64,000 bases of DNA, taken from contig NC_134370.1 in the NCBI RefSeq assembly GCF_035582795.1, forward strand, positions 37,187,501-37,251,500, written 5' to 3'. Positions 1 through 14,000 of the stretch are shown here, in pieces (the first letter of the stretch is position 1; the number at the start of each line of letters is the position of its first letter). Source of the DNA: Mycteria americana. Its lineage: Eukaryota; Chordata; Aves; Ciconiiformes; Ciconiidae. Under the pieces are notes generated by a model that was not told where the DNA came from, ran no database searches, and saw nothing but the letters and a program-made list of their open reading frames with translations. The position numbers were made by a program, and so were the translations under genes.

Positions 1-2921
1 TTACTCTTAGCTGTACACAACAAGGCCAGGGGCTCTATGTTAAACTTTTCCAGTCACTGCTTTTTATATTACTATGTACTTTGCTGTCCTTGCTATTAAA
101 TAATTTCTGGTCACAGAAGGGAATCAAATATTGTTCTTCTCATTATAAATATAAGTTAATGGAATGAAAATCTCATACACTTGAACATCTGACTCTGACA
201 TAAAATATGTGAAATCTATGCAATGGAGCTAGTAACTGTGCCAGCAGACAACAATATATTGCTCTCCAACATGAAGTTTTGCAAATGAAATTTAACAATA
301 AGAACAACAATGACAAACACCCAAGTTTACTTTCAGCACTCTGTCACCTAGACTTACTCTGAGAAGAAAAATGCCATTAAACTCATTTCTAAAAGCATTT
401 CAAAGTCTATTATCACCTGAGGAGCTTTGCTAGTGATGGCACAACATTGAGAGAACTCACTCTACACAGAACAGCACTGGAAAATTCTTGTCACACAAGC
501 ACAAACTGCTAAAATAAACATTTTACCCATTAAACTCTGTATCAGCTTGGAAACCAAAGATCGATCAAAAGTCACAAAAATTAATAGTTTTGGCTGTGCT
601 AAAATTAGGAAACAACATTAGTAAATGTAGCTATTAAAGGACTACATATTCACGAAGTCAGCCCTTTGTTGACAACTGCCTTAAGCATGTCCTGGATTTT
701 GGATGTAACAGTAAAGAAAACTATGGCATTCAAAAATTTTGGTATTGCTCCAGAGTTAAATTCTTTATTATGTAATATTCTTTCCACCTGTACCTAAATT
801 ACCTAAGTCTTAGTATAAGAATGGGGTACATTTCTCCAAGCAGTCATTTGTATCATAGAGGTTTTCTACATAGAAAGAAGAGAGTGCAGGAACATGCAAT
901 TTTTGTTTAATTTTGTTCTACAAATTCTTACCAAAAGTATGGAGAGAATATTACCTTCTGAAATTAAATTCACAGTACCCTTAGCACTGTATAGCTTCAG
1001 TCAAAGGCAAGTCTGAACAGGCCGCATGCAGGAATGCTATTGGCATGTCTACTTCAGAGTATCTGGTAGTAAAGTCAAAGCTAAAGTCATGCAAAGAGTT
1101 TTGCTACCTGAACCAAGTATGTGTTTTTATAAGCTTTGGAGTCCTCAAATCAAAAAATAGGCAACAAGGTTTGTACAAAATACATACAGTCAGTATTTAA
1201 TGCATGTTCATAGAAATACGTACAAACATAAGGGATTTCCTGTAATTACACAGATACAGACTTTTATGTGCTCCTTCGATCTGAATTGAGTGAGAACTAT
1301 TCAAGTACACCAGTTTGCCAGACTGGTTCTATATGCGACTTCATTTCTCAAGATTCACAGAAAAAACAAGTTTTACTGCTCTTACCACAAACTGCATTTG
1401 AGAAAAATATTGAGCAAAGGCTACAGAAATAAACCTACCAATTACTACAAAGTCCTCATACCAGCACCTGAGATAGTATTGGCTTGATTCTCAGAACACT
1501 GAATACTTCCAACATGCTGAAACTCATCAGTTTTCCAGGAACACCCATCTTGAATAGTGCTCACTGGTTTTCTCTTGGATTTGTTAAAGTATTTGTGCAA
1601 ATCATGTATCTTAAGTACATGCTTAGCAAACTCCATAAATAAATAAAAATCACACTAAATTGAGATCTGGTTCTAGCACCTGCTACATCACAAAACAGTG
1701 AAAGTAAAAATAAATCAGTTTCTTGTGCTCAGAACAGCAAATTAGAACTTCTCTCTAGTAGCTGGTGAAATAATGCACCATGGCTGAGCACATCACAACA
1801 AATAAAACTACAGGAAATAAAAATCAAGTATTAATCAGAACCACCGATTTTTAAGGTTTATTATTTCCCCATCTGCAATGGAGAGAAACACCTCTCCAGA
1901 TGAGTTCTGTTTTCAGTAGTGGAAGAAGTTTCACAGCACTGATTTGAGCCCAGTAATCCTGGATGGGTGGGGAGAAGTAAATGGAGAGGGAAAATCCTAC
2001 TTACATGCATACATATCTTTAGATGTGACTACTACAAATGTTAATAAATTAATAACAATTTGGGAAGTTTTAGTAGGAATTTAAGATACTAACTCTGGAA
2101 ATTCATTGTGCCTTAACAAGGACATGGGAAATACAGTGCATACACACTATCATAAAACTATAATCCTTGCCCTTTCATTTCTCTTATGACTTCAAACAGA
2201 AAGAAAACTTCCCAAATTTCTGAGAACAAGTAATGTCAATGAATAACCTGACAAACTGTCTCTATTTTACTTCCATAGTATTTAACTACCATCTGTTTGT
2301 CCTGCCAATTATTGGGTTTGAATATCTTAAATTTGATGTGTTATCTTTCAGGCTGTAAAAGTGCAAGTTAACATCACATGTTTTTTATGTATTTGGAATG
2401 TGTACACTGTAGTATTAATTCAGTGACCATTATAATTGTCAGATTCTTAAAAACATTTGCACACAAACAGGAAGCTGACACACGCAATGTCTTAATAAGA
2501 CAAGAAAGCATGAAACAATGAAATTTTTTCTGCAATTAAGATGTATGAGTATAGAGCTGTCCACCTTGGTCCCTCAGGATTCACTTTAACAAATCCTGAC
2601 TAAAGCATCAGGGAGATGCTGTTTCCCAAGATGATAAAATTAACATCATAACTGTTTGACTGGCCACCTGGTAACTTTTGAACTTTCTGACCAATTTCAA
2701 TCAAATTTTTACACAGGGGAAGATATTCAAAGTTAGCTAGCTACTTTTCCATGAAAATAGGAAATTGGGAAAGAGACCAAGTTAAAGCCCTCACTGATGG
2801 CAAGCTGGGGCTGGCAGTAAAAACTCACCTACTACTAAGCTTCAAAGAATCTACAGAAGTGTTGAGATGCAAATGTGAAGGAAGATAGGCTCTCCTTGTT
2901 GCACTATTTATGGACTGACTC

Positions 2922-2937
2922 TTTTTTTTTTTTTTTT
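2922..2937. repeat. T16 homopolymer
   Basis: Sixteen consecutive T in intronic DNA. It could be the A-tail of an old minus-strand retroposon, but no element body is recognisable next to it. Confidence 0.8.
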
Positions 2938-4400
2938 GAGACATACAGAACATCTGAAGTGTTTATAAGGAGAGGAAGAAAACAGCACACAGTATTCTAC
3001 CACCTGTTATTTATTAGCATTTACTTACAAGGTAAGCAAACAGACCAGATTCACTACTATTTTTGCAGTGTCTTGTGCCATCCAAGCAAAGGCAAAGCAG
3101 CTATTAACTTATTTTAACTCAACACTTTAAGCCAGAATTGCAGATAGGTTTGTCGCCCGAGATAAACGTGGTCCGTCAACCTCACATACTTCCCAAGATA
3201 AAAGGATAAGTAGCAAGTCAACTTGGTGACCTTTGGGGAACTTAATCCTTCTTAGGCACAGAATCAGCTGCAGTTCAGGAGAACTTCTGTTGAAAACTAG
3301 TTAAGTCTGGAGAAACGGAGAAGAGAATTAATGAAGGGAAGCCAATAAGACAAGAAAATAGAACTGGTTACTTTGAGAGGAAAATGGGGGGGGGAAGACA
3401 ACCAACCAGAGGAAGACTATGTGGAATCCTCAGTCCTGTGGTTCAGCTCTCTGTGATCCAAGGCCTAGTTTGGTGTAGTACAACTGTATGACCTTAGCTG
3501 AGAAAATTTTTGGTAAGGTGCAAGAAAGTATGTTAGCTAATGTCACACAAGATTAAGTAAAAACACAGACAGAAGTGGAGTTGTAGAGATAGTAGTAATT
3601 AGCAGACAAAGAGTCTAAGAGGAAAAAATACTGACATGAGAAGTTATAAATCTTGGGCAAAAAGACCCAGGAACTTGCAAGATAACAACCCTGCAAAACT
3701 GAGCCACAGTTCCAAAGAAGCAACAGAGGCCAACATTTTCCCACATGACGGACAACTGGCCAACTGCCTGGCCAGCATTACTGGGGTAATAAATACATTA
3801 ACACTTTGCTCAGTCAGTCATTAGCCTTAGCTATCTATTGTATGTGTTAGCCACTAACCAACTACTTTTTAAGTTCTGTATATCCTGCTAGTAGAGTCTC
3901 TTTGTGCACAGTAAAAGTTGTCCAAACAAAACTGACCAGGAAAGCAGAGCTACAGATTAGAAAGGAACCAGTTGGTTAGGAAGGAGTGAAAGTACTCAGT
4001 TGTGAGAAGCCCAGACAGGAGTGAATGGTGAGCCTATGAGTTAGTAACTGAATGGATCAGGAGAGAAGTGAGATATAGCTTAGCTGAGGATAGGAGACAG
4101 TGCTGTTACCAGGAATATATAATAAAAGTTGGGAACAAAAAATATAATCTTCTGACAGCACAGCAGCTTCTCAGAAACCTCTAATGTAACGTTTCCCCCA
4201 TCCAGAAGCACAAGGCTGAACTGTATGTTCACAGGCCCCACGTGATTATTTGCCCAGGTCTCTGCTATTGTGCCTTCCAGAAGAGAATGGCTCTTGGATT
4301 TGCATGTCCTTCAAGCACCTCAGACAGTTCAAAACCTCAAATAGTCCTAAAATCTAAGAATAGTACCATTTCAACACTGATATCTTCTGGGTACTTGAGC

Positions 4401-4825
4401 CATAAAGATGATTAAGGGACTAGAGCACCTCTCGTGACGAAAGGCTGAGAGAGCTGAGACTGTTCAGGCTAGAGAAGAGAAAGCTCAGGGGGATCTTACC
4501 AGTATTTATAAACACCTGAAGGGAGGGTGCAAAGAAGATGGAGCCAGACTCTTTTTAGTGGTGCCCAGTGACAGGCCCAGAGGCAATAGGCACAAACTGA
4601 CACACAAGAGGTTCCATTAAACATCAGAAAACATTTTTCTCACTGTGAGAGTGACTTAGCAGTGGCACAGGCTGACCAGGAAGATTGTGGAATCTCCATC
4701 CTTGGAGATATTCAAAAGCTGACTGGACATGGTCCTGGGCAGACTGGTGGACCTGCCTGAGCTGAGGGATTGGACCAGATGACCTCCAGAGGTTCCTTCC
4801 AACCTCAACCCTCCTGTGATTCTGT
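4401..4825 (+). mobile_element. CR1 LINE 3' fragment
   Basis: About 425 bp match the 3' end of avian CR1 non-LTR retrotransposons as I know them. Landmarks in order are a GACTAGAGCACCTCTC start, a GTTCAGGCTAGAGAAGAGAA segment, a GGAGATATTCAAAAG segment and a GACCTCCAGAGGTTCCTTCCAACC segment, ending in CTGTGATTCTGTG, which resembles the short terminal repeat of CR1. It is diverged and 5'-truncated as usual, and has no reverse-transcriptase coding. Open frames on its minus strand (4624-4934) are artefacts of the repeat. Confidence 0.9.
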
Positions 4826-5250
4826 GGGCGAGTGTGTGAGCAAAGACAAGCCAGAAGGGTCTGAAATATGACCAACCCCTTAGAAATGAGTTGGACATAA
4901 GCTGGGATGGCCAGATGAACAAGTATAAAATCATGATCCTACAACAGAGCTATGAGATGCAGCCTAGGCAGATAGGAGTGATGAGTACAAGCAGCAGAAA
5001 ATGACAGCTCCAACAACAATATGATGTTAGAACTTTCTTAAAATGCATAGACAGCATGACAGTTCAATGCAATTTCATCCATTTTATTGTAATTCCCATC
5101 AAGTGGGTATTCTTCCATAATGACATTTGTCACAAACAATGAAAGACAGTGCCCTTTTAGTGGCACAAATAGGGAAGCAGAAAGATGGGAGTATTCAGAG
5201 TATTTCAATTATTTTAGACATTCAAATGAGCAATTCAAAGAACCAAAGTC

Positions 5251-5310
5251 AGGATATACAATAACTACATAATTATTGGAAGGATATACAATAACTACAT
5301 AATTATTGGA
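5251..5310. repeat. Exact 30-bp tandem duplication, 2 copies
   Basis: The 30-bp unit starting AGGATATACAATAACTACAT occurs at 5251-5280 and again, identically, at 5281-5310. No mismatch suggests a recent slippage or replication duplication, or an assembly error. Confidence 0.95.
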
Positions 5311-8300
5311 AGGCAGATATTTCCAAGACTCTATTCAGCACACACAGATAGATGACTCCCAAAGTAAATGGTGTTACTACCATTAGCTGATCAGCTACTG
5401 ACTGCTACTGTCAAATGACTGCTATTTATGCATGTGCTTACAAAAATCTATGCTTGGGCATAGGGAGAGGTAAAAACACAGTTCAGCCACAGGTAATTTT
5501 TTAAAAAGTTAAAGGATCCGTGCACTTTATCCAGCACCAAAAATATCCAAAAACTTACATGAAAATTCCTTTAAAAACAAGTCAACTGTAAGCCTGTTGG
5601 CAAATTTGCTGTTGGCAAATAGCTGACAAAAGGTACACACTTCTGCTGGGCTGCTAGCCGATGGCAGGCAGTCTGTCTATACAGATACTTGCAGGAATAC
5701 CACTAACTGCGGTCCATGAGCACCCCTCAGAGACAGTGTTCAAGATCACACTCAGGCACCAGCTAAATGTTCTTTATTGTTTTAGGCAAGAGCATCAGAA
5801 TTATGCTTTCTTCTTTTATTTCTCTGAATAGATTTTCTTTCTCCTACTAAATCCTATCTAAGCATCACATTTCTCTCTCTTCTGTTTGTTTTTACATCTG
5901 GCTTTCTCTGCTTGTTTATTAGCTGCAGCAGTGTAAAATCCACATGGAATGCAGTGAATTTTATGCCATTCTTGTGTCCTCCCATAAGGAGATATTGTTG
6001 CCAAGAAAGTCCTGTCACCCACTCCTGTGAACTGCACCCTTAGAGGCTGGTGGATTTACAGTTCCAGAGAAACACAGTTGTGAAAGGGAGCCCGTTGACT
6101 AAGGGTGGGAGGGAGGTACCAGAATCAGTAAAAAGAGAGGATTTCCAATGTCCTAGTCTCAAACTTGAGAGAAAAAAATCAACGGTTTATACCAATAATA
6201 GAAAACTTATAAACTGATTTACACTAGTATTTGCAACCTCAAGTTCCTCAGGCATGAACCTAACACATAAGCAGGATCAGTACCAGAGAAGGTTGGGAGT
6301 TGATGTCACATCAGAGCACAAAACAACCTACCCTTTCTAAAAACAAGAGATTAAACAATACTAGTCACTAGTATAATCACCTGTTCTGCTCCCACAGATA
6401 CCATCTCCATCTGCTACAGCAAATAAAGGAATCTGCTTCAGCCAGCCAGCTGGAAGTGATACTATCAGTGTCAGGACAAAGCAGATTGATACCTCCTGCA
6501 TGTTCCTAATATTCAACACTCTGATAACTCAGATTCTCACAATAGCTTTCTGTAGATGTTACAGGACATTTTTCTCCTGCCACACAGTCTCTTACCCCAC
6601 TCAGATACCACTGTATTCTGTTGCATTGCAATTATTTCACCACTGCCTACCAGGAAGTTCCACTTCCACATCTCTTACAGTTCTTCCTAACATGTAATCA
6701 GAGCCACCACACACTCCCTTTGTGCCTTACACCCATCTCTTCATTCCTCCTTTCCCACGCAGGGACACCTGATCCAGTGATGGTGATGTCAGAAGATTTT
6801 CTACAAGGGATCTGTTCTTGGTTTGATGAAAAGGGTGTTCAGCACAGATTATTTTAAGCCACTTGGATATCTAAATTCTGTCTCCCAGAATGAAAGTCCC
6901 TTAGATGCAAAGCATACACATATACCTCTCAATGTGCAATGAGAAGGCTAAGCTCATTTTTAAGCTGGGGGGGTGGACACACACCAAATAAGAACATAGT
7001 ATAATACAAGAGATCACTATCCCCTTCCTTTAGTATATAGCCTTACAGTGCACACCCCATTTCTTGCCAGTGAATGGTAGTTTCTTCCATGCCATCAAAG
7101 TCTTGCCTCCCCTGTTTAATGTCAAAAGACATTAAATGTGGACATTCGAAATATCAAATTATTTTTTCTAATTTCCTTTTAAAGAGTAACTGAAGGTTCA
7201 AAATTCCAGCAAGTAACTTGCTTTCAATTCACTGTTATATGTGATGAAAGGCTTATCTAGGAACACACTTGAGCTTGAGGCTAAACACATGAAACACTGA
7301 CACTGCAATAGATAGAAACAACACAGACAACAACTGTTGTGTTTCTGACCATATATAGTCAGTAAGCAATGGCAATAAATACCAAACATTTTAGCTATGC
7401 CTGTACCACTGTTTGAAACTATAAGCAATCACACCTTGACATAAATGCAAAAAATCATTATCCTAAGCAGAATGCTAGACTTTAATGCAAATTCCTGAGG
7501 TAACGTTTCCCCCCATAAACTACATCACTGTTTTGTCTTAAAATTGATTAAATATCAGAATCAGGACATTAATTATAGTCTGATGTTTAGTGTCAGAAGC
7601 GTTTATGGTTCAACAATGCTTCTTATTCTTTTGTACAGGAGTCAGTTATTTTACCGCAAATTCACAGCACATTATGAGTCAGAAGGCAATTTTTTGAAAT
7701 GCTGTATACATGAAATCTGGCAGTGAGACTTTTTCAAAGTACTTATATTTGGGTTTATTACACTATCTTAGAATAAAAATGTGTAAACAAGTGCCCTTTA
7801 ACTAAGCTTCACCAAACCAGATCAACAGGAAAACATGACAGTTCTTCAGTTACTAGGCTAGTGGATTTCTGTCACAGGCCTGCCTGGTGACTCATTTAGT
7901 AGAGTTCCAGAAGAAGGTGAATCAAGATGTGGCTAAAGATAGGCCTTAAAAAGTACCTTCTTGAGAGGAAACCCAAAGGAAAATGCAGAGCACCTCTGTA
8001 TTAAAATTATCAGCTCCAAGACTATAAATCTTCAGTAAAACTTCGCAGATGTCAAAGGAAGCAGAAACTAGATTTATCCAGGGAATGTGCCTGCCATCTA
8101 TTATAGCAACACTTTCTTTCAGATGTCACTAACAGAACTCAACTGAATTTGAGAGACCAAAATCTCATCTACTGACAGTGTTTGTCAAGACTGAACTGTA
8201 GTCAGCGAAGGGGGCATATACACATGCCCCCAGTTTCTGAAGACATTAGATGAAGTCACTAATGCATCACATGAATTAAATACAACAAATCTTCTATTTA

Positions 8301-8920
8301 TCATATCTCCACTCTTCACTTTTATCCTACTAATTTGCCCCTTTATTCCCCAAAACATTATTATGAACATGATTATCAGCAGCAGCTTGAAAAAAGAAGT
8401 CTATCACTCCTCTAGAAGGAACCCCTATTAATGATCTCCAAAAGTAACAAAGCAGCATTTTCACACTGGCAATTGACATTCAAAAGAAATAAGCATTTAA
8501 TTCTCATGTCACAGTCTTCAACTTCAACAAGCTCCACATGTGACGCAAGCTAAAATGAGAGAAGAGCTAGGAGAGTATTTGTTCTTTCCAGATGTTGGTG
8601 TGCAACTCTGGGACTGATAGTTTGGTTGACATCTGAGTGAAATCATCTAGAGCATTGTTTCAAAATTCCACTATACAGTAAATACAAGCTGTAGCCACAT
8701 GCAAAAATTCATAATTTAAGAACATATTAATCAAAATACCTGCCAGTCACCACAGAAAAAAAATGCCCACAGAAAATTAAATACTATATGCTATGACATG
8801 CATGGCATGCAAGCACTGTTTACCAGAATTTATGACCCACATCCTTTCAAAGAGCTTGAAGTAAATAACATGAGACTTTTAAAAGCAGCAGAATGTGACT
8901 TGAATAACAGGCAATAAAGT

Positions 8921-8971
8921 TACGTATGATGTATTAATTTGCGGCATACCGCAAATTAAAAATAATACGTA
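8921..8971. repeat. Imperfect inverted repeat (hairpin), 4-nt loop
   Basis: The left arm, 8921-8944, begins TACGTAT and ends TTAATTTGCGG. The right arm, 8949-8971, is nearly its reverse complement. The innermost 11 bp on each side pair perfectly (8934-8944 with 8949-8959), the outermost 7 bp also pair, and the loop is CATA. The sequence could form a cruciform or hairpin. It may be the relic of a small palindromic DNA transposon or a structured regulatory element; the sequence alone does not decide. Confidence 0.85.
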
Positions 8972-10832
8972 GCTTCAAGGGACTAAAAATATCTGCAAAA
9001 TTAACAAACTGCTATTTGTTTTATGATTGTTCACCATCTTCTTAAAATTAACTCATGCAGTTTGGCAAATCCTTGGAGGAAGATCGGCTGTGAACACTCA
9101 ATTTGTCATTGCATAACGACAGGTGATAACATGGAATTAACTTTCTTTTAAAATGTATGAGGTGTATATAATCTACTTTATGTATTATTTATTTTTGTAG
9201 TTATCTCTGGTCTTGACTGAGAATCAATAAATAAATTGAAAATGTGAAATATTTTTATATTATCTATGTATAAAAATCAATATAGAACTATATATTTTAT
9301 TCTTGTCTTGTGTTATCAGCCTGGAATAGATGGGCTAACATTTTTTAAGAGTACTCCAAAGTGAATGATTTTTTTAAGAGCCTCAGCTGATCGGTCTGAC
9401 AGATAACAATGATATTTGCTGGTCATAACGCTTTTAATGACAAAGGACCTTAAGGTATCTCAGACACCATGTGCATATATCAAACTCTAAAATGCAGCCA
9501 TCTCTGAATCCAGAGAAAACCAACAGCTAGTGATCACTACCCTGAAGAACAGCAGAGACTCAGAAACCATCCCAGCTGCACATGGAGGAAGACAAAATAA
9601 AACCAACCAAACAAACAAAAAATCCTGATTAAGTTGCAACTTTAGTAAGAGCAGGGTGATATAAAGAACTGATGTAAATGGCTAACATGCAGTCCTTCAG
9701 GCACAAGTTGTCACATGGCATAAGAACATACACCACACTGCTCAGTAGTGAAAAGGCAACTGAAGCCCACTTTGCCCCTTGATAAAACCAAGCCTGGTTG
9801 CTAGCTCATTCGATAACATGGCCTGAAAATAATTTTATGGTACAGACCATTGTTTCTTTGCTTGTCTGCTCCTACTTGTTTGGGAAGGCTTTCATCAGCC
9901 CCTCTGATTCCAGGCAACCCTTGGGAAACATTTGTTTACAAAATTCACGGAGCACTGATGAAAGGACGTAATTCTCAAATAACCAGGCACTAAAAGCATT
10001 ACTCTTCTGTCCCCTTTTTCCTCCGAAACCTTCTCCTGAATCAGTTTTCAAGGCTGATTTCTGCAGGAACACGTTTTGGATGTCTGTCATCCAGCTTATT
10101 ACTATTTGAGCCTGGCCTTCATATTCACCCAATAGGCCCTGATTATCTATGGGGAGAGTAAAAATCAACAAAGCAACTAAGAGCCTGAAAGAAATTGGCT
10201 AATACAGCCTTCTCAGCAGATCATAAAACCTAGTCCTATCCTGGGAGTCCGGTTGGAAATGGGGAGATAGGTCATGAGGAAATGGAATATGGCAAAACTC
10301 AAATATGAGCTGCTCTATCAAGAGGGGATGACTCTTACAGCAGGGTAAAGAATCCATCTTCCTCCTACTGAAGTCTCAAAACATACCTCCAAATGGGACT
10401 ATTACACCTTCCCAAATTAAGTCCTTACTACTGCACAAAAGAGGGAAGATTTCTGGTTTTAAATTTTTAACTAAAAGGCCTTAATCCCAGATTCAGGTAA
10501 ACAGTTCTTTTCAAGAAGAGCACTAAAGCATGCATTAACTTAAACTTGTGCTTAACAGCCACTAAAATTAACAAGGGGCATGCTGTCTTCATTGGAAAAA
10601 AAAAACACAACGAAACTTCCACTGACATAAGTGTTTTTCCACAACAGGGCCCAGCTTGCACACTTTACCTCCTTGTAAGTGGTATCTGAGCCCATACAAT
10701 TAGACAACCCAAAGTTCAGACATTTGCACATCAAAATATACTTCTCATGGATAGCCTAGCTTCATTTTGATACCAGTGTTACATGGTTAAACTAATTCCT
10801 TTTGGTGCCTAAATTATTTGTCATGTACTTAC

Positions 10833-11025
10833 TCTCTTTCCGGACATCAGCAAGTGCTGCATGAAGTTCTTCTTTAAACACAATTGCTTCCTTGGCAATT
10901 TTTTCCCCCTTGTCCAACAGATTCCAAGTGGCATCTTCCACAGAAGCTAGTAAGACACGAGCTCGTTTGGAACGGCCCTTTTTCTTACTAGAAGGATTCT
11001 GTGGACAGTTCACTAGTGTTGTAAC
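10833..11025 (-). CDS. CTNNA3: CTNNA3 coding exon 2 (alpha-T-catenin, vinculin-like N-terminal domain)
   Basis: This exon encodes 64 codons plus one base of the N-terminal alpha-catenin region. The reading begins VTTLVNCPQNPSS, continues through the lysine/arginine-rich KKKGRSKRA stretch and ends ALADVRKE plus the first base of a Ser codon. Alpha-catenins link the cadherin/beta-catenin complex to actin; this segment belongs to the N-terminal vinculin-homology domain that binds beta-catenin and mediates dimerisation. On the minus strand the exon is bounded by an AG acceptor (AATGTAG) and a GTAAGT donor. It joins in frame to the exon at 18299. NCPQNPSS and the overall match favour CTNNA3 over CTNNA1 and CTNNA2. 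The 193-nt length equals what I recall for the matching exon of the family. Confidence 0.95.
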
Positions 11026-14000
11026 CTACATTTAAAAGACAAAAAAAGACAATAGTGGTGTAAGTTCTATAATAAGCAAATTTATATTGTTCTCAAATTT
11101 AAAAAAAAAAATCAATTTATTATAGTTGAGAATAAGCAATGAGATTCCCCCTGCTTTAGACAGAGACAGGCAACTTCAGCATACATACTGAGAATGGGCA
11201 AAACTATTGAATCAAATTTGACAGATAATGTTACTTAATATGCCTCATCTTTGTATTCTTCTTTCTTTATGATCAAAGCAAAGTCAACAGAAATCTCACT
11301 GTTACATTAACCCTGATGCAAACTCCTGACACTGCTTGTTTTAAAATTTCCTCATAATAAAAAAAAAAAAATTACTAATGCTATCTAAGGAGGCTTCAGC
11401 CAAGGCAGGAATTCTAATCAGTGCTGAATCTTCCCATACTTCCATCTTAAATCTCCCAAGTTATCTGGTAGGTTTACTGCAGCTTTATCCAAATTATGTT
11501 GTTTAACAATGCACTTCAACATCCATAAAGAACTTATTTTTATATAGCATCCCACTCCACATTCCTCATCATCTGAGCACAGCCTCCACACTCCAACAGA
11601 ATGTTTCTAACAGACTATTCTCTAAGTCATTGCTTGAGCTGTCACACTAAGGAAAGACTTATAAAAGATTTTAAAAGAGAAGTGCTATATAGATATTTTA
11701 AAACACACTTTATTTTCATTACGTTTACTAATGTTTTTTAATCCTCCTTCTATTCTGTTCTCTGTTCCAGAACATAGACAACATAATATTAAGTACAGAT
11801 CTAGTCTTGGTGCTCAATGAACACGTTTTATATGTATAAAATCACTTCATTTCATTAAATGGCATTCCAATCAACAATATTGCATAAGCAAAGCAAAGCT
11901 GTGTATGAATTTCTCAGTCCAGCAGGCAAACTTAGCTAATGGCTGCAGTACAAGCTTGCGGTTTGAGCTGGTCTATGGAAAAGGGCTCCATTCACAGGTA
12001 TATAATGAGAAGTGTGCTAGCTGTGCCCTAGCTCACCTTTAAATCTTGTTCATGAATTCACACACTTTCATGCTTTTCATAAATCAGTACTTCTAAAAGT
12101 AACTGACAAACATCATCCAGGAAGCATTTCTATAGACATATCTTTGAAAGAAAAAAGCACTGACCCCTACACCATTCATGTGGAATTTGGGGTGAAAAAG
12201 GAAGACCAGCCTCTTGACATTGACTGCTTTGGCATGTCACAAGGGAGACAGCAACATAAATCTCTGGCTCGGATTGTTAAAGAGGGCTTGGGTATTTTTC
12301 TGACTGTGGCTCAAAGAAAGTAAATGAAATTATTCATTGCACATAAATCAGCCAGCTGGTAGAGAATGCAGTGGGAATAAGAATCTTATTTTTACAAACC
12401 CTATAACATTATTTCTAGAGCATTTAATGCAGTTTCAATGATCATGTTTTTAAGAGTTAAAGATATTATAGTCTGATACTTCCAACAAGAAAGGCACAAA
12501 ACATTGTAAAAAATTTGAAGCTGCCCCAAAAACCTGTCAAGTAAAAGACATTTTTAAAATGTCTTAACTATTTAATCACCATTCCCAGAAAGTAATATAT
12601 TCTATTTCTCGGATTTTTACTGTAGTCTTCTTTTTAGGTAAATACTATTCTATGTACTGTTCATTCAAATGTTTTGGAGGAGGAGGAAAGGAGACAAAAC
12701 AAATGGAAAAATACGAAAAAATCATCATTACTGCAAGTGAAAACTCTTGACTGTAAGACCCTTCATCTTCAGCATCACTGTCAGGAAATATCAGAGGCAG
12801 CTTCTGATCTCAAATACAAGTTAAAATTTGATAGGTAGTTCTTGGCTCATGGAGATTAAGGAATACAGAAAAACTATTCTGAATTCTCTAACATAGTATC
12901 CCAATGTTGAATGCAAAAAGTTCATGCAGATCCTACACAGAAATAATTGAACTACACAGTAGCTAATATAGTGTGCCCTTTTGATCCATTGTGAACACAG
13001 CTTGTACTGTAGTGGCAGAATACACAGTCAAAAATGATATCATTATAAGAAAAAAGACAGACATATCCCCATTAATCCTGCTCATACCTGGTTGCCTTTC
13101 CCAGTTATTAACACCTTCTTATTGCCATATACAGCATGTCTCCCAGCAATCAATGGAAATCATTGTCAAGAGGTTATTTTGTATCTCTGGGAGGAGCAAC
13201 AGCATTGTGCTAGAGGCACAAGGTTTTTTTAAGTGAGATTTTCAAGCCCATATGCCACCACAGCTGCAAAGCTGAATCATGTTGTTGTTGCCTGTTACTG
13301 CCATTATTTATTAGGCTGAAAGGGTGGGATTTTTTGTCATGGTTATCCCAAATACTGAATTCCGAAGGAACTGTACAGCAGTTCTTCCAATGCTATATTC
13401 AGTTCCTGCCAGCCTTTACAGACAATCTTTTAATATTGCAGTAGTTAAGGAAACAATGTCTTTGTACCTTGAGTATCAAAAGATTTGGTTCATCTTTGAT
13501 ATTAATATAAAAATATTTTAAAGCATCAATCACAAAACATGCTTTTTTGTTTAAAATTTAGGTCAGTGTAACTGCAATCCCTAGACATTTGAAAATGCAA
13601 GACATGAACTCAGTGATTTAATGACAACAGCAGAACTCCCTGCTCACTGTTTCAAATCTGAGTCAGATGTTTGAGGATTAACAAAGTATTGCCCAAACAA
13701 ATAAATACTGGTTAATCACTTTCAGTGTGCAAAACCACCAGTGTATGTTTTCTGTGTAAGCAAACTTTTGTCAGTGTGGATGACAGGTGAGAATAACTGC
13801 CTTTCAACTTGCCTATTTTTTGTCAGTGATGCAAGGGACTCTAAAATACATGGTTTCTACATATTCTGTAAAACTTACCTACCTCTTGCAGCCATAAACT
13901 TTCCTTAGTTCCTATGTATGTATAAAATATAAAGAGATGGAAGATGAGGTTTGGCAAGGAAAAGCTCTTACCAATATTTGCTTATGTATACATACACACA

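Larger units (their letters stand above)
1..10832 (-). other. CTNNA3: CTNNA3 intron 3, partial (non-coding)
   Basis: This is AT-rich DNA downstream, on the minus strand, of the second coding exon of CTNNA3, and it runs off the window. I looked for the next alpha-catenin exon, which should encode a leucine- and alanine-rich helical segment, and did not find it. That fits the very long introns of this gene in other vertebrates. It holds a CR1 fragment, a 30-bp tandem duplication, an inverted repeat and simple sequence, each listed separately. The open frames here, including one of 99 codons at 9872-10171 (-), show no recognisable protein. Confidence 0.75.

Noticed and set aside
4624-4934. Two overlapping minus-strand frames of 83 and 92 codons
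   Set aside because: They are antisense readings of the CR1 fragment.
9872-10171. 99-codon minus-strand frame as a possible further CTNNA3 exon
   Set aside because: Residues do not resemble the next alpha-catenin segment and there is no matching splice-phase arrangement.
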